In this document: piece by piece, positions 9,053-18,266 of the stretch | How the letters are laid out: the number at the start of each line of letters is the position of its first letter | How positions within the stretch are numbered: the stretch's first letter is position 1 | NCBI GenBank assembly: GCA_015232575.1 | Contig: JADFZL010000011.1 | Coordinates: forward strand, 167,755-231,754 | Direction of reading: 5' to 3' | Origin: Candidatus Rifleibacteriota bacterium | GTDB taxonomy: Bacteria; Muiribacteriota; Ozemobacteria; Ozemobacterales; Ozemobacteraceae | DNA: 64,000 nt | Position numbers and translations under genes: made by a program | The notes under the pieces: generated by a model | The model's database searches: none | The model's input: only the letters and a program-made list of their open reading frames with translations | What the model was told of the DNA's origin: nothing

Positions 9053-9403
9053 TTATAACTCAAGGTTCTGTTTGATAACATCAGACAGCGTCATAAGCGA
9101 TTCTGAAAGAATATTCACTGAACATTCCAAAGCCGGTAAGGGATCTGTAAGACAACTTTTTTCAAACTTTGAAGAGATCTCTGCAACTTTATGGGCACTC
9201 AGATTAAGAGCATTCCCTTTTATGGAATGAACAACTGATTCGATTTCCTGCCGATTATTCTTCTCCAAAGCCGTTTTTAACGAACTGATCTTTCCAGGAA
9301 TGACTCTTATAAATTCTCTCAGTATTTCATTTACAAGTTTGTCATCGTTTCCAAACCTATTTTTCAGTTTGGAATATTCAAAAATTGTCTGATCATTTTC
9401 CAT
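9053..9403 (-). CDS. Stand-alone HPt (histidine phosphotransfer) domain protein
   Basis: About 116 aa from the ATG at 9403, which has AAGGTG 12 nt upstream; an in-frame GTG at 9418 is an alternative start. It is a four-helix HPt domain. The motif VVHSIKGNALNLSA carries the phosphorylatable His (residue 59 from this start), preceded by FIRVIPGKISSLKTAL and followed by VAEISSKFEKSC, as in HPt modules of phosphorelays. It would shuttle phosphate between a hybrid kinase and a response regulator, but neither partner is encoded nearby. It is the last gene of the apparent glmS-mutS2 operon. Confidence 0.75.
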   Translation of the reverse strand: MENDQTIFEYSKLKNRFGNDDKLVNEILREFIRVIPGKISSLKTALEKNNRQEIESVVHSIKGNALNLSAHKVAEISSKFEKSCLTDPLPALECSVNILSESLMTLSDVIKQNLEL

Positions 9404-9424
9404 TGCGAATTTTTTCACCTTATA

Positions 9425-9637
9425 TTAACTTATTTTCATCGGGTCATCAGGAACTGTTGCCTGATTGAAATTTCTGATCGTATTCAGTAGTTGATCCTGC
9501 ATCGCTTTTCGAAGCGTTCCCTTTGCCGCAGAAATAATCTCCGGGCGACTGGACAGTATTCTTACACCATCATCAGAATTGAGCTCATCATTTAGCAAAC
9601 GACCATGTTTTTCAAGAAATTCTTTTAAATCAATCAT
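9425..9637 (-). CDS. Small protein of unknown function
   Basis: 70 aa, soluble, mostly helical and acidic at the N-terminus (MIDLKEFLEKHGRLLNDELN). A clear ribosome site (AGGAG, 9 nt before the ATG at 9637) and tight packing between mutS2 and the HPt gene argue that it is real. No family recognised. Confidence 0.6.
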   Translation of the reverse strand: MIDLKEFLEKHGRLLNDELNSDDGVRILSSRPEIISAAKGTLRKAMQDQLLNTIRNFNQATVPDDPMKIS

Positions 9638-9673
9638 AATACAAACTCCTGAAAATAAATTGTATCGGAATTT

Positions 9674-12136
9674 TTAATTTTTTGCACCTTTTTTAATTCT
9701 CTGATTCGACAATTTTTCAAGCGCATCAGATGCATAGTCATTATCGGCAGCAGGATCAAAAACAACAACGGTAACACCGAGATCTCCTTCGCCATAGCGC
9801 CCGGGTCGCCACAATTTCCGGAATTTTGTTGTTTTGAGGTAATCCTGAATGACTCTCTGAAGCGTGCCTGTACCTTTTCCGTGCACGATAAAAACCTTTC
9901 CCAGTTTCTGCGCCGATGCAAGTTTCAGATAGTCTTCAACCTGCTGAAGCGATTCTTCAACACGCATTCCCCTGAGATCAAGGCGGTCAGATACTGTAAC
10001 CGTTGGAGTAATTGCTACGGAAACCCTGCTCTTCATTTTTTTTGAAGATTCCACAATTTGAAGTTCATCTAATGGTGCAGTAAAGCGCAGACCATTGCAT
10101 TCAATAACGCCACGACTATTTTTGGAATCAATTTCTTCAAGAATTCCTGATTTGGAGATGGTCTTCCATAATACCTCATCTCCAACTGCTGGAATTCTGC
10201 CCTCTTCTATATAATTCTTACTGCTTTTCTCTTGAACTTTTAAAGTATTGTGGCGATCAATGATATCAAGTGAAGTCTGTGCATTTTTCAACGCTGACCG
10301 CGCTGTAAGCAGATTTTCCTGAACATTGCCTTCACTTGAAGAAAGCCTGGATTTGAGATCATGAATAACTCCCTCAAGCTCTTTGATACGGCTCTTCATT
10401 TCAGCTTCAAATTCTTCAGTCAGTTCGTCGCGTTTTGATTTTCTGAAGACTTCAATTTTCTTCAGTGATTCAGCAATCTGTTTTTCTTTGTACTCAAGTT
10501 CTTTTATTCGCTCTTCCCAGTTCTGGCGAAGCCTTTCTGCGTGCATTCTTTCTCTTTCGAGAATATCAATAAGATCTTTTCCAGGACCTTCCTTGCCATG
10601 AAGGCATGAAGTCATAACCGAAATTACTTCTTCTGGAAGGCCGAATGTGCGGGCAACTGACAGAGCGTTGCTTTTTCCTGAAACACCAAGCAGAAATCGA
10701 AAGGTTGGTTTGTAATTCTGATAGTCAAATTCCATACCCGCGTTGACAAAACCAGTGGTGGTAAACGCCAGGCTTTTCAGGGAATCGAAATGCGATGTTA
10801 CAATTGTCAGACATCCGCGATTGAACAAGGTTTTCAAAACGCCTTCAGCAAGGGCTGAACCTTCATTCGGATCAGTTCCTACACCAATTTCATCAACAAG
10901 TACAATAGAGTATGAGGTCGCCGCGTCGAGAATTTCTTTTATTCTCTTCAGATGTGATGTAAAGGTTGACAGATGATTTTCAATGCTCTGTGACTCGCCA
11001 ATATCAGCAAGAACTTCATCGAAAATCGGAAGCATTGAGTTTTCAGTTGCGAGAATCCAGAAGCCGCTCTGCATTAGAAGCGCATTGATTCCGACAATTT
11101 TCATGGCAACTGTTTTTCCGCCGCCATTTGGACCTGTGATAATTATACAGGCATTCTCGCGATTCATTTTGATATCTAAAGGAACGCAGTCAGGGTGAAT
11201 CATCGGATGCCGCGCCTTGAAAAGTTCAAGGTATCCGGTTTTGGAAATCTCTGGTTTGCATGCATGGAATTCACGCGCGAAACGGGCTTTAGCATTCATG
11301 CAGTCAAAGAATACAAGAGTCTCGAACATCATTCGTAATTCAGATATCCGATTCTTTACCATTTCAGTAAGAGATCTCAGAATGCGGATGATTTCTTCTT
11401 TTTCAGCGGATCTGAGCCTTACAAGCTTGTTATTGAGTGCCAGAAATTCAAGAGGTTCAATAAACACTGTCTGACCAGAACCAGACTGATCATGTACAAT
11501 TCCCTGAAAAGTATTCTGAAATGATGCCTTTACCGGTACAACGTAGCGGTCATTTCTCAGCGTGAAAAATCTGTCCTGAAAAGCTTCGTTTGATGTTCCG
11601 AGAAAATCTCCAAGTTTGCGTTCTATTTCAGACCGTGATTTGATAAGGTCGCGTCTGATTGAAGCAAGCGCAGGCGATGCATCATCTCTGACTTCGCCCT
11701 GTTCATTGATTGAGTACAATATTCGCTCAGCAATAGAAGATAAATCAGGAATTTCATCAATGAGCTTTCTCAGCCTGCCAAATCGATCAACGCCCCTTCT
11801 TGAATCATATTCAGGAAATTTACTTTTTATTTCAATTGAAACTTCTATGTCAATTCTTACTCTGATGAATTCTTCGCCGCTCAGAACATCGCTGGAAGGG
11901 TTGGAAAGCGAAAATAGATCACGTAATTCACGAATTCCACCGACTTCAATACTTCTGCCTTCTTCATGAAGAAGCATCAATTCGTCCATTTCCGAAAGCA
12001 TTTTTTCGACAACGGCTTTATCTGAAGAAGGCCTTATCTGCTGAATGGACTCCTTTGCCGCATAAGAACCCGCGTATCCGGCAACAATATTTAGTACTTT
12101 TTCAAATTCCAGATTAAGTAAAGATTTTTCTTCCAC
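9674..12136 (-). CDS. mutS2: Endonuclease MutS2
   Basis: 820 aa, normal for MutS2. The N-terminus LEFEKVLNIVAGYAGSYAAK and the core/lever helices lead to the ATPase domain with Walker A TGPNGGGKTVAMKIVG and the Walker B region IVLVDEIGVGTDPNEGSALA. A long coiled coil (about residues 500-640) joins it to a C-terminal Smr nuclease domain containing LDLRGMRVEESL and VHGKGTGTLQ. There is no mismatch-binding domain I, so this is MutS2 rather than MutS. Family members suppress homologous recombination or act on stalled and collided ribosomes. It starts 2 bp after the glmS stop, so the genes are co-transcribed. Confidence 0.95.
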   Translation of the reverse strand: MEEKSLLNLEFEKVLNIVAGYAGSYAAKESIQQIRPSSDKAVVEKMLSEMDELMLLHEEGRSIEVGGIRELRDLFSLSNPSSDVLSGEEFIRVRIDIEVSIEIKSKFPEYDSRRGVDRFGRLRKLIDEIPDLSSIAERILYSINEQGEVRDDASPALASIRRDLIKSRSEIERKLGDFLGTSNEAFQDRFFTLRNDRYVVPVKASFQNTFQGIVHDQSGSGQTVFIEPLEFLALNNKLVRLRSAEKEEIIRILRSLTEMVKNRISELRMMFETLVFFDCMNAKARFAREFHACKPEISKTGYLELFKARHPMIHPDCVPLDIKMNRENACIIITGPNGGGKTVAMKIVGINALLMQSGFWILATENSMLPIFDEVLADIGESQSIENHLSTFTSHLKRIKEILDAATSYSIVLVDEIGVGTDPNEGSALAEGVLKTLFNRGCLTIVTSHFDSLKSLAFTTTGFVNAGMEFDYQNYKPTFRFLLGVSGKSNALSVARTFGLPEEVISVMTSCLHGKEGPGKDLIDILERERMHAERLRQNWEERIKELEYKEKQIAESLKKIEVFRKSKRDELTEEFEAEMKSRIKELEGVIHDLKSRLSSSEGNVQENLLTARSALKNAQTSLDIIDRHNTLKVQEKSSKNYIEEGRIPAVGDEVLWKTISKSGILEEIDSKNSRGVIECNGLRFTAPLDELQIVESSKKMKSRVSVAITPTVTVSDRLDLRGMRVEESLQQVEDYLKLASAQKLGKVFIVHGKGTGTLQRVIQDYLKTTKFRKLWRPGRYGEGDLGVTVVVFDPAADNDYASDALEKLSNQRIKKGAKN

Positions 12137-12138
12137 GA

Positions 12139-13971
12139 TTACTCCACAGTGACTGATTTTGCAAGATTTCTCGGTTGATCAACATTCAGACCCTTCATAT
12201 TTGCAGCATAATAAGCAAAAAGTTGAAGCGGTACAACATTGAGAATCGGGGAAAGTATTTCCGACACATTTGGAACTGAAATTTTGTGATGAGCGTGGTT
12301 GTAAATTTCATTATCACCTTCTGAACAGAGCGCAATAACCGTTCCCGAACGCGCATTAACTTCCTGAATGTTGGAAATGAGTTTGTCGTAAGTTGAAGAG
12401 TTTGTCGCAATAACGAAAACTGGCATGTCTTTGTCAATAAGCGCTATGGGTCCGTGTTTCATTTCGCCTGCTGCATAAGCTTCTGCGTGAATATAGCTTA
12501 TTTCCTTCAGCTTCAATGCTCCTTCCATCGCGGTTGGAAAATTGAAACCTCTTCCCAGATACAGGAAATTCTTGGAATTCATGAATGTCTGAGCAAGTTC
12601 CTTTATCTGCTCATGATTTGCAAGAATGGTCTCGATCTGCTGAGGAAGAATTTTAAGGGCTCTGATCTGCTCTGAAACGAACTCCGGCGTAAGCGTTAAG
12701 CGTATTTTTCCAAGCAGAAGTGCAAGAAGGGTAAGCGATGTGAGCATTGCAGTGTAAGCCTTTGTTGAAGCCACACCAATTTCGGGACCAGCGTGAATAT
12801 AGACCAGTCCATCAACTTCACGTGTCAGGGATGATTCTTTTGCATTCACAACTCCAAGAACCTTCGCACCTTTTTTTCTGGCTTCTTTAACTGCTGCAAG
12901 CGTGTCAGCCGTTTCGCCCGACTGACTAATGGCTATTACAAGAGTGTGCGAATCAACAAGTGGATTCCGATATCTGAATTCGCTGGCCAGATCGCATTCA
13001 ACAGGCATTTTCACAAGACTTTCAATCAGGTATTTCCCGACACATCCTGCATAATATGCTGTTCCACAGCCGATAATAACAATTCTCTGAAATTTGAAGA
13101 TATCAGGACCCGATAAGCCCAGTTCGGTGAGATAAATTTTGCCTTCTTCTTCAGATGTACGGCCACCAATAGTGTTCCTAATGACCTGCGGCTGTTCATA
13201 AATCTCTTTAAGCATAAAATCAGGAAAACCGTTCTTTTCTGCCGCAACCGGGTTCCAGTCAAGCTGCTTGATATGTTTTTCTACTCTATTGCCTGACAGA
13301 TCGAAAATTTCAACTCCATCACGTTTTACTGTTGCCAGTTCAAGGTTTTCAAGGAAAATGACATTGCGTGTGTGGTGCAGAATTGCGGTTGCATCTGAAG
13401 CAATGAAGTTTTCTCCCTCGCCTATTCCGAGAATCAACGGACTTTCTTTTCTTGCACAGACAAGTCTGTCTGGATGATTTTTATGAATGACTGCAATAGC
13501 GTAAGCGCCTTCAACTTCGCTTAAAGCCTTCAAAACAGCTTCTTCAAGATTTCCGGAATAATTTATCGAAATAAGGTGTGCAAGAACTTCTGAATCTGTC
13601 TGCGAGGAAAACACGCATCCAGATTGGATTAGCCGGTTTTTCAGTTTCATGTAATTTTCGATGATACCGTTGTGTGCGACCATAAGAGTTCCGGCTGAGT
13701 CGCCATGCGGGTGAGCGTTGAATGCTGAGGGGCGTCCATGAGTTGCCCATCTGGTATGTCCAATTCCCTGCGGAGAATGTGAACCGAAATCTGTCAGCAG
13801 AAGTTCTTTCAAGTGCGACAATTTGCCGAGATCTTTTTTTACATGAATTTTACCATTGTCCAGGACGGCTATTCCGGCTGAATCGTAGCCACGGTATTCA
13901 AGACGCAGCAGTCCTTCAAATATAATTTCATTGGCTGGTTTATCACCTATATATCCAATTATTCCACACAT
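12139..13971 (-). CDS. glmS: Glutamine-fructose-6-phosphate aminotransferase (isomerizing)
   Basis: 610 aa, full length. It begins MCGIIGYIGDKPANEI with Cys2 as N-terminal nucleophile of the class II glutaminase. EYRGYDSAGIAV and GHTRWATHG are glutamine-site motifs. Two SIS isomerase domains follow (GCGTAYYAG, AISQSGETADTLAAVK, LGRGFNFPTAMEGALKLKE), and the C-terminus NLAKSVTVE is invariant in GlmS. It makes glucosamine-6-phosphate, the first committed step of UDP-GlcNAc synthesis for peptidoglycan and lipopolysaccharide. First gene of the operon with mutS2. The 288-bp gap upstream holds a TATAAT (complement of 14075-14080) and a small GAGGG/CCCTC hairpin near the start, but no recognisable glmS ribozyme. 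Confidence 0.96.
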   Translation of the reverse strand: MCGIIGYIGDKPANEIIFEGLLRLEYRGYDSAGIAVLDNGKIHVKKDLGKLSHLKELLLTDFGSHSPQGIGHTRWATHGRPSAFNAHPHGDSAGTLMVAHNGIIENYMKLKNRLIQSGCVFSSQTDSEVLAHLISINYSGNLEEAVLKALSEVEGAYAIAVIHKNHPDRLVCARKESPLILGIGEGENFIASDATAILHHTRNVIFLENLELATVKRDGVEIFDLSGNRVEKHIKQLDWNPVAAEKNGFPDFMLKEIYEQPQVIRNTIGGRTSEEEGKIYLTELGLSGPDIFKFQRIVIIGCGTAYYAGCVGKYLIESLVKMPVECDLASEFRYRNPLVDSHTLVIAISQSGETADTLAAVKEARKKGAKVLGVVNAKESSLTREVDGLVYIHAGPEIGVASTKAYTAMLTSLTLLALLLGKIRLTLTPEFVSEQIRALKILPQQIETILANHEQIKELAQTFMNSKNFLYLGRGFNFPTAMEGALKLKEISYIHAEAYAAGEMKHGPIALIDKDMPVFVIATNSSTYDKLISNIQEVNARSGTVIALCSEGDNEIYNHAHHKISVPNVSEILSPILNVVPLQLFAYYAANMKGLNVDQPRNLAKSVTVE

Positions 13972-14259
13972 AATTTGTCTCCTTATTCTTGAGGGAAAAC
14001 CGCCCTCTATCTATTCTTCCGAGCTTAAACCAACTTTTTCCCCCGAAGATATTTTTACCTGCGATGTTACACCAATTATAAATACTCCGTCTATCCCACT
14101 TTCTGGATGGGTAGTACCGCTTTTTTGCCAACAAGGAAAACGGTGCATTTTCGCAAAGAGGGGTATTTTGGTGTCATTTCGACCCCTTATTTAATTTTTT
14201 GTGCACTTAGCATCGAAAGCTACTCAACGTGGATGTCATGAATCGCACGGTAATTGAAG

Positions 14260-15870
14260 TCAATAAGTAACTTTTCCCTGAGGTGTTCCTGGCGCTGGCT
14301 GTTGAGTCGCCTGTGCGGCTGGTGCTAAAAGCGGACCAAGAGTAGAAATTCTTTCCTCGGAAATTGCTGAATACGATGTTCCGGGAAATTTTTCAACTAT
14401 CGCTTTGTACATATCCACTGCAGAAGCTTTATCTTCAGATTCCTCAAGCAGAGCGGCATATTCAAATACGCCTTCAACGTCGTCAGATGCTACATTCACA
14501 TAGTTTTTATACATTTCAAGAGCAGAATCTCTTTCGCCTTTTGCCCGAAAAATGCGTGCCCGAAAAAGAAATGCCCGCGCGCTTTTCCCGCTTGATTCTA
14601 TTCGTGCAACATGATCTTCAGCATTTGCAATGTCTCCGGTTTTAATGAGAACTTCTGCAATCATAATACGTGCTTCTTCGTTATCCGGATTGATCTGAAG
14701 GACTTTATTTGCCGCATCAAGAGCTTCTGGTGTTTTTCCAGAACTCATGAATACCTTGGCAAGAAAATTTCCGAAAACTTCATTATCCGGCTGTGCTGCT
14801 ATTGCTGATCTGATTTCATTTATTGCCTCATCATACATTTCGTTCTTCATGAGGATCTTTCCCTTGAGGAAATGGGCCATACCGTTCAGCGGCGTCTGTG
14901 AAAGAATATCGTTTACGTGGCCAAGAGCCTCCTGAATCTTTCCATCTTCAATAAGCGCATCAGCAATATTAAGCTTGGCGTCAGGATGTTCAGGCTCTAA
15001 TTTAATGATCTGCTTATAAAGTTCTATTGTATCTTTCTTTTTTCCAAGAAGCTTTTTTGTTTCGGCGAGATTGATCATTGCATAAAGACCCTGTTTGATC
15101 TTCACTGCTTTTTCAAACGCTTTTTCTGCTTCTTCAAGTCTTCCAAGCTTTAACAAAATATCTCCAAGAGAAAAATAGCCCTCAAAGCCATTCGGAGCAA
15201 TGACTACTTCCTTTTCGAAGTATGGAAGAGCCTCTGTATGATTTCCCATCTGACGCTCGACCATTCCGCGATAATGCCATGCCTGCGCGTTTTTTGGGTC
15301 TTTTGAAATTAGAGAATCAAGAATGTTAATTGCTTCCTGATATCTCTGGGAATCAATTGCTTCGAGCGCCTGGTCGAGTGCGGTATTTCTCGACTTTACC
15401 GGCTCGGCAGGTTTTGCAGGACGTTTTTCAGGACGCTTGTCAGGTTTCTCAGATGAAATCGGAGACAAGCTGAGTGTGTGTGTCCGCATTACATATTCCT
15501 GTTTTGACGCCGGGGCTTCAACAGTAACTTTTGGCGGATTCAGCAGAGCATCTATTCGCTGTTTCATAGCAACAAATTCAGAATTTCCCGGAGATTTCTG
15601 AAGGAACTTATTGATACTGGCAAGCGCTTCTCTGTATTTTTTCATCGCAATCAATGATTGAACGAGGTAAGACCTTGCCTGTGTGTGATCAGGTGACATA
15701 TCACAAATCTGTCCAAAGTAATCAGCTGCTCCACTGTAATCCTTATTGCTGAAAAGCTTTACTCCAGCATCAAAGAGCTGTTGAGTAAGATCCTGGGAAA
15801 AAATGACGTCACTTTTCAGAAAAAAACAGATAAGGATGAGAATAATTACGTGAGATTTATGATTATTCAT
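14260..15870 (-). CDS. Exported TPR-repeat protein
   Basis: 536 aa. A signal peptide (HVIILILICFFLKSDVIFSQ) is followed by two TPR units, a Lys/Pro-rich linker (about residues 135-165) and a longer array of about nine TPR units ending in a Pro/Gln-rich tail. Typical TPR positions are visible, for example AWHYRGMVERQMGNHTEALP and AEKAFEKAVKIKQGLYAMIN. Such periplasmic or outer-membrane TPR proteins act as assembly scaffolds. No enzymatic domain. It is followed by a separate small gene and is not clearly in an operon. Confidence 0.8.
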   Translation of the reverse strand: MNNHKSHVIILILICFFLKSDVIFSQDLTQQLFDAGVKLFSNKDYSGAADYFGQICDMSPDHTQARSYLVQSLIAMKKYREALASINKFLQKSPGNSEFVAMKQRIDALLNPPKVTVEAPASKQEYVMRTHTLSLSPISSEKPDKRPEKRPAKPAEPVKSRNTALDQALEAIDSQRYQEAINILDSLISKDPKNAQAWHYRGMVERQMGNHTEALPYFEKEVVIAPNGFEGYFSLGDILLKLGRLEEAEKAFEKAVKIKQGLYAMINLAETKKLLGKKKDTIELYKQIIKLEPEHPDAKLNIADALIEDGKIQEALGHVNDILSQTPLNGMAHFLKGKILMKNEMYDEAINEIRSAIAAQPDNEVFGNFLAKVFMSSGKTPEALDAANKVLQINPDNEEARIMIAEVLIKTGDIANAEDHVARIESSGKSARAFLFRARIFRAKGERDSALEMYKNYVNVASDDVEGVFEYAALLEESEDKASAVDMYKAIVEKFPGTSYSAISEERISTLGPLLAPAAQATQQPAPGTPQGKVTY

Positions 15871-15960
15871 TTAAACTACCTCCAGGGAATGCTTAGTATC
15901 GCAAATCTTAGTATGAGAAGTCAATAGTTTATCGTGCAGTTTGTTGAGGAAAGAGGGTTT

Positions 15961-16374
15961 TTATGATAGTTTGCTGAATGTTTTTGTTTCGGAAAGCTGG
16001 CATTCAAGCGTCCATTCTTTTTTGGCAACTTCAGACGTCCCTTTTCTGAGGAAAAGTATTACACGATAATTTTTATTCGGAAGAAGCTTTTTACTCAGAC
16101 CAAGCGACAATTTTGCAGGGGAATTCCTCGCAAGGAAGTTTCCTCTTGTTGCAAGATTCTGTGAAATAAGGCTGTTGTTGACGTCAAACACTTTTGCTGA
16201 AATGAAATACTTTTCCCAGTCGCTGTTTCCTGTATTTTTTATTGTTACTGCAATTGAGTTCTCTTTAAGAAGGCATTCTTCCCATGAAAGATAGATTTTT
16301 TCAGTAAAAAGAAAACTTAATGTAAATTGCAGGATTATTAGACAAAACGTTGTAACGACCGTATATCTGACCAT
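15961..16374 (-). CDS. Small exported protein, probable beta-sandwich
   Basis: 137 aa. The N-terminal hydrophobic segment VVTTFCLIILQFTLSFLF is a signal peptide or anchor. The rest alternates strands (NSIAVTIKNTGNSDWEKYFI, NYRVILFLRKGTS), resembling the Ig-like/CARDB folds of secreted proteins, but I cannot place it in a family. It begins 12 bp after the stop of the importer permease and is the last gene of that operon. Confidence 0.55.
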   Translation of the reverse strand: MVRYTVVTTFCLIILQFTLSFLFTEKIYLSWEECLLKENSIAVTIKNTGNSDWEKYFISAKVFDVNNSLISQNLATRGNFLARNSPAKLSLGLSKKLLPNKNYRVILFLRKGTSEVAKKEWTLECQLSETKTFSKLS

Positions 16375-16386
16375 TATATTTCCCTT

Positions 16387-17214
16387 TCAGCTCCATTGTC
16401 CTTTTCTGCCCGGATCAAGCAGGTCTCTCAGTTCATCTCCGATTATGTTAAATGCAATTACCACCAGAGCAATACAGAACCCCGGAAAGATCGAAAGTGA
16501 TGGACGGCTCCAGAGATATTCTCTTCCAGTAGAAACCATTCCGCCCCATGTTGGAAGTGATGGATCAGCACCAAGTCCAAGGAAACTTAGACTTGCTTCT
16601 GAAAGAATTGCAGTTGCCATTCCCATCGCAAATATTACAACAATAAGCGGAAGGCAGTTTGGAAGAATGTGTGTGAGGATTATTCTGAGATTTCCCGCAC
16701 CAATGGCTTTCGATGCAACAACGAATTCTTCGTTGCGCAATTCCATTGTCGCTCCTCTGATTATTCTCGCTGTTTCCGCCCATCCGACAATTGCTATTGC
16801 CAGAATTACTGTTGCCAGACCATGCCCAAGTGCCATTGAAACCACAATTGCAAGCAGCAGACTTGGAAAAGCAAGAAAAATATCAACAATTCTCATCAGC
16901 GTCCAGTCTATCCAGCCTCCGAAGTAACCCGCCGACAGACCGATAATGAGCCCTATCAGCATTGCTGAAATTCTTGCGCTGAAGCCAATTATCAGTGAAA
17001 GACGTGTTCCGTGAATAAGCCGTGAGAACACGCATTGGCCCAGTTGATCGCATCCAAGAGGGAACCCGTCAGGGTTTTTCAGCCTGCGTACAGGATCTGT
17101 TTCCATTGGGTCGTTCGGCTCAAGGAGCGGCGCGAAGAGTGCGATGGCAAGAAATACCAGAATTCCTGCAAGTGCAATTTTTCCAATAAATGAAAACCGC
17201 CAGAGAAAGCTCAT
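16387..17214 (-). CDS. Peptide/nickel-type ABC importer permease (DppC/OppC-like)
   Basis: 275 aa. The N-terminal OppC-type segment IGKIALAGILVFLAIALFAP with LLEPNDP, then GTDQLG-like LGCDQLGQCVFSRLIHGTRL, six transmembrane helices, and the EAA loop (EFVVASKAIGAGNLRIILTH) that docks the ATPase. It ends GDELRDLLDPG, characteristic of DppC. Overlaps the DppB-like gene by 4 bp. With DppB it forms the channel for an oligopeptide or similar solute. The matching ATPase genes are not next to it. Confidence 0.88.
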   Translation of the reverse strand: MSFLWRFSFIGKIALAGILVFLAIALFAPLLEPNDPMETDPVRRLKNPDGFPLGCDQLGQCVFSRLIHGTRLSLIIGFSARISAMLIGLIIGLSAGYFGGWIDWTLMRIVDIFLAFPSLLLAIVVSMALGHGLATVILAIAIVGWAETARIIRGATMELRNEEFVVASKAIGAGNLRIILTHILPNCLPLIVVIFAMGMATAILSEASLSFLGLGADPSLPTWGGMVSTGREYLWSRPSLSIFPGFCIALVVIAFNIIGDELRDLLDPGRKGQWS

Positions 17215-18164
17215 CTTTGCTCACTTCCTCCAAATTCGACGTCGCGGATTCTCGGGTTAATCCAGGCATACAGCAGATCAACGAAAAAGTTGATAAAAAC
17301 GAATATTATCGCAGAAAATAGAACGACTCCCTGTATTACCGGATAATCACGCTTCAGAATCGCTTCCATGGCAAATCTGCCAAGGCCTGGCAGATCGAAT
17401 ATTGTTTCAACGATTACAGAGCCGTTCAAAAAACTTGAAAAATCAAGTGCCACGACTGTGACAATCGGAATCAACGCATTCAGCAGGGCATGCCACGTCA
17501 GAATGCGCCACTTTGAAAGCCCTTTGGCCCGCGCAGTTCGAATGTAATCGTGATTCAGAACTTCAGAAAGACTGCTTCTGACAATTCTGGCAAGAAACGC
17601 TCCGGAACGGATGCCGAGAGTCAGTGCCGGCAGAATGAAAATCATTAATGAGCCGGTTCTTCCATAAGCTGATGTTGGAAATATTTTCCACTTGCCCGCA
17701 AAAAAGTATAATAGCAGAATACCCGTAAGAAAAATAGGTATGCTGATTCCCAGCACAGAAATTATTGTACAGAACCGGTCTGTAAGGCTTCCACGGTAGA
17801 TTGCACCTATTATTCCAGCAACGAGCCCTGAAAAGATTGAAAAAAACATTGCGAAAAGGCTCAGCTTCAATGTATATGGAAATTTTTCAACGATTGACTC
17901 GGTAATCGGTTTATTGTTGATCACCGATCTTCCAAGGTCGCCTCTGAGAATCTTCCCCAGATATTTTGCAAATCGCTGATGTAATGGCAGATCAAGGCCC
18001 ATTTCTCTGGAAATCTGTTTTATTGTGTCAGCATTTGCCCGCGGCCCGGCAAGCGTTTCTGCCGGGTTTCCGGGAAGCATGAACAAAATTACGAAAGCTA
18101 TTGCGAGAATTCCAAAAATTACCAGGAGCGTTCCGCAAAGCCTTCTTAATGTATATTCCAGCAT
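17211..18164 (-). CDS. Peptide/nickel-type ABC importer permease (DppB/OppB-like)
   Basis: 317 aa. It starts YTLRRLCGTLLVIFGILAIA and contains DLPLHQRFAKYLGKILRGDLG, RIVRSSLSEVLNHDYIRTAR and AKGLSKWRILTWHALLNALI, the DppB hallmarks including the EAA loop. Six membrane segments. The family pairs with a DppC-type subunit, which follows immediately. A family B hairpin repeat fills the gap between the solute-binding protein gene and this start, an unusual place for repeat DNA inside an operon. Confidence 0.88.
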   Translation of the reverse strand: MLEYTLRRLCGTLLVIFGILAIAFVILFMLPGNPAETLAGPRANADTIKQISREMGLDLPLHQRFAKYLGKILRGDLGRSVINNKPITESIVEKFPYTLKLSLFAMFFSIFSGLVAGIIGAIYRGSLTDRFCTIISVLGISIPIFLTGILLLYFFAGKWKIFPTSAYGRTGSLMIFILPALTLGIRSGAFLARIVRSSLSEVLNHDYIRTARAKGLSKWRILTWHALLNALIPIVTVVALDFSSFLNGSVIVETIFDLPGLGRFAMEAILKRDYPVIQGVVLFSAIIFVFINFFVDLLYAWINPRIRDVEFGGSEQR

Positions 18165-18180
18165 ATTTCACTTTTCAGGA

Positions 18181-18262
18181 GAGAGAGCATGCGCCCCCTC
18201 TCGCCGGTCGAACAAGTTCGACCGTCTTCACTCCCCGCAGTCGAGCACGTTGTGCTCACCGC
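18181..18262. repeat. Modular hairpin repeat, family B, copy 3
   Basis: A degenerate first hairpin (GAGAGAGCATGCGCCCCCTC), a perfect CGGTCGAAC-aa-GTTCGACCG, the linker TCTTCACTCCCCGCAGTC, then GAGCAC-gtt-GTGCTC. The loop changed from ttt to gtt while the stem stayed intact. It sits inside the ABC importer operon, between the binding-protein stop and the DppB-like start. Confidence 0.85.
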
Positions 18263-18266
18263 TGAT

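Noticed and set aside
13972..14259. glmS ribozyme in the glmS leader
   Set aside because: Searched for the conserved core (AGCGCC...GACGAGG type blocks) on the minus strand; not present. Only a short GAGGG/CCCTC hairpin is seen.
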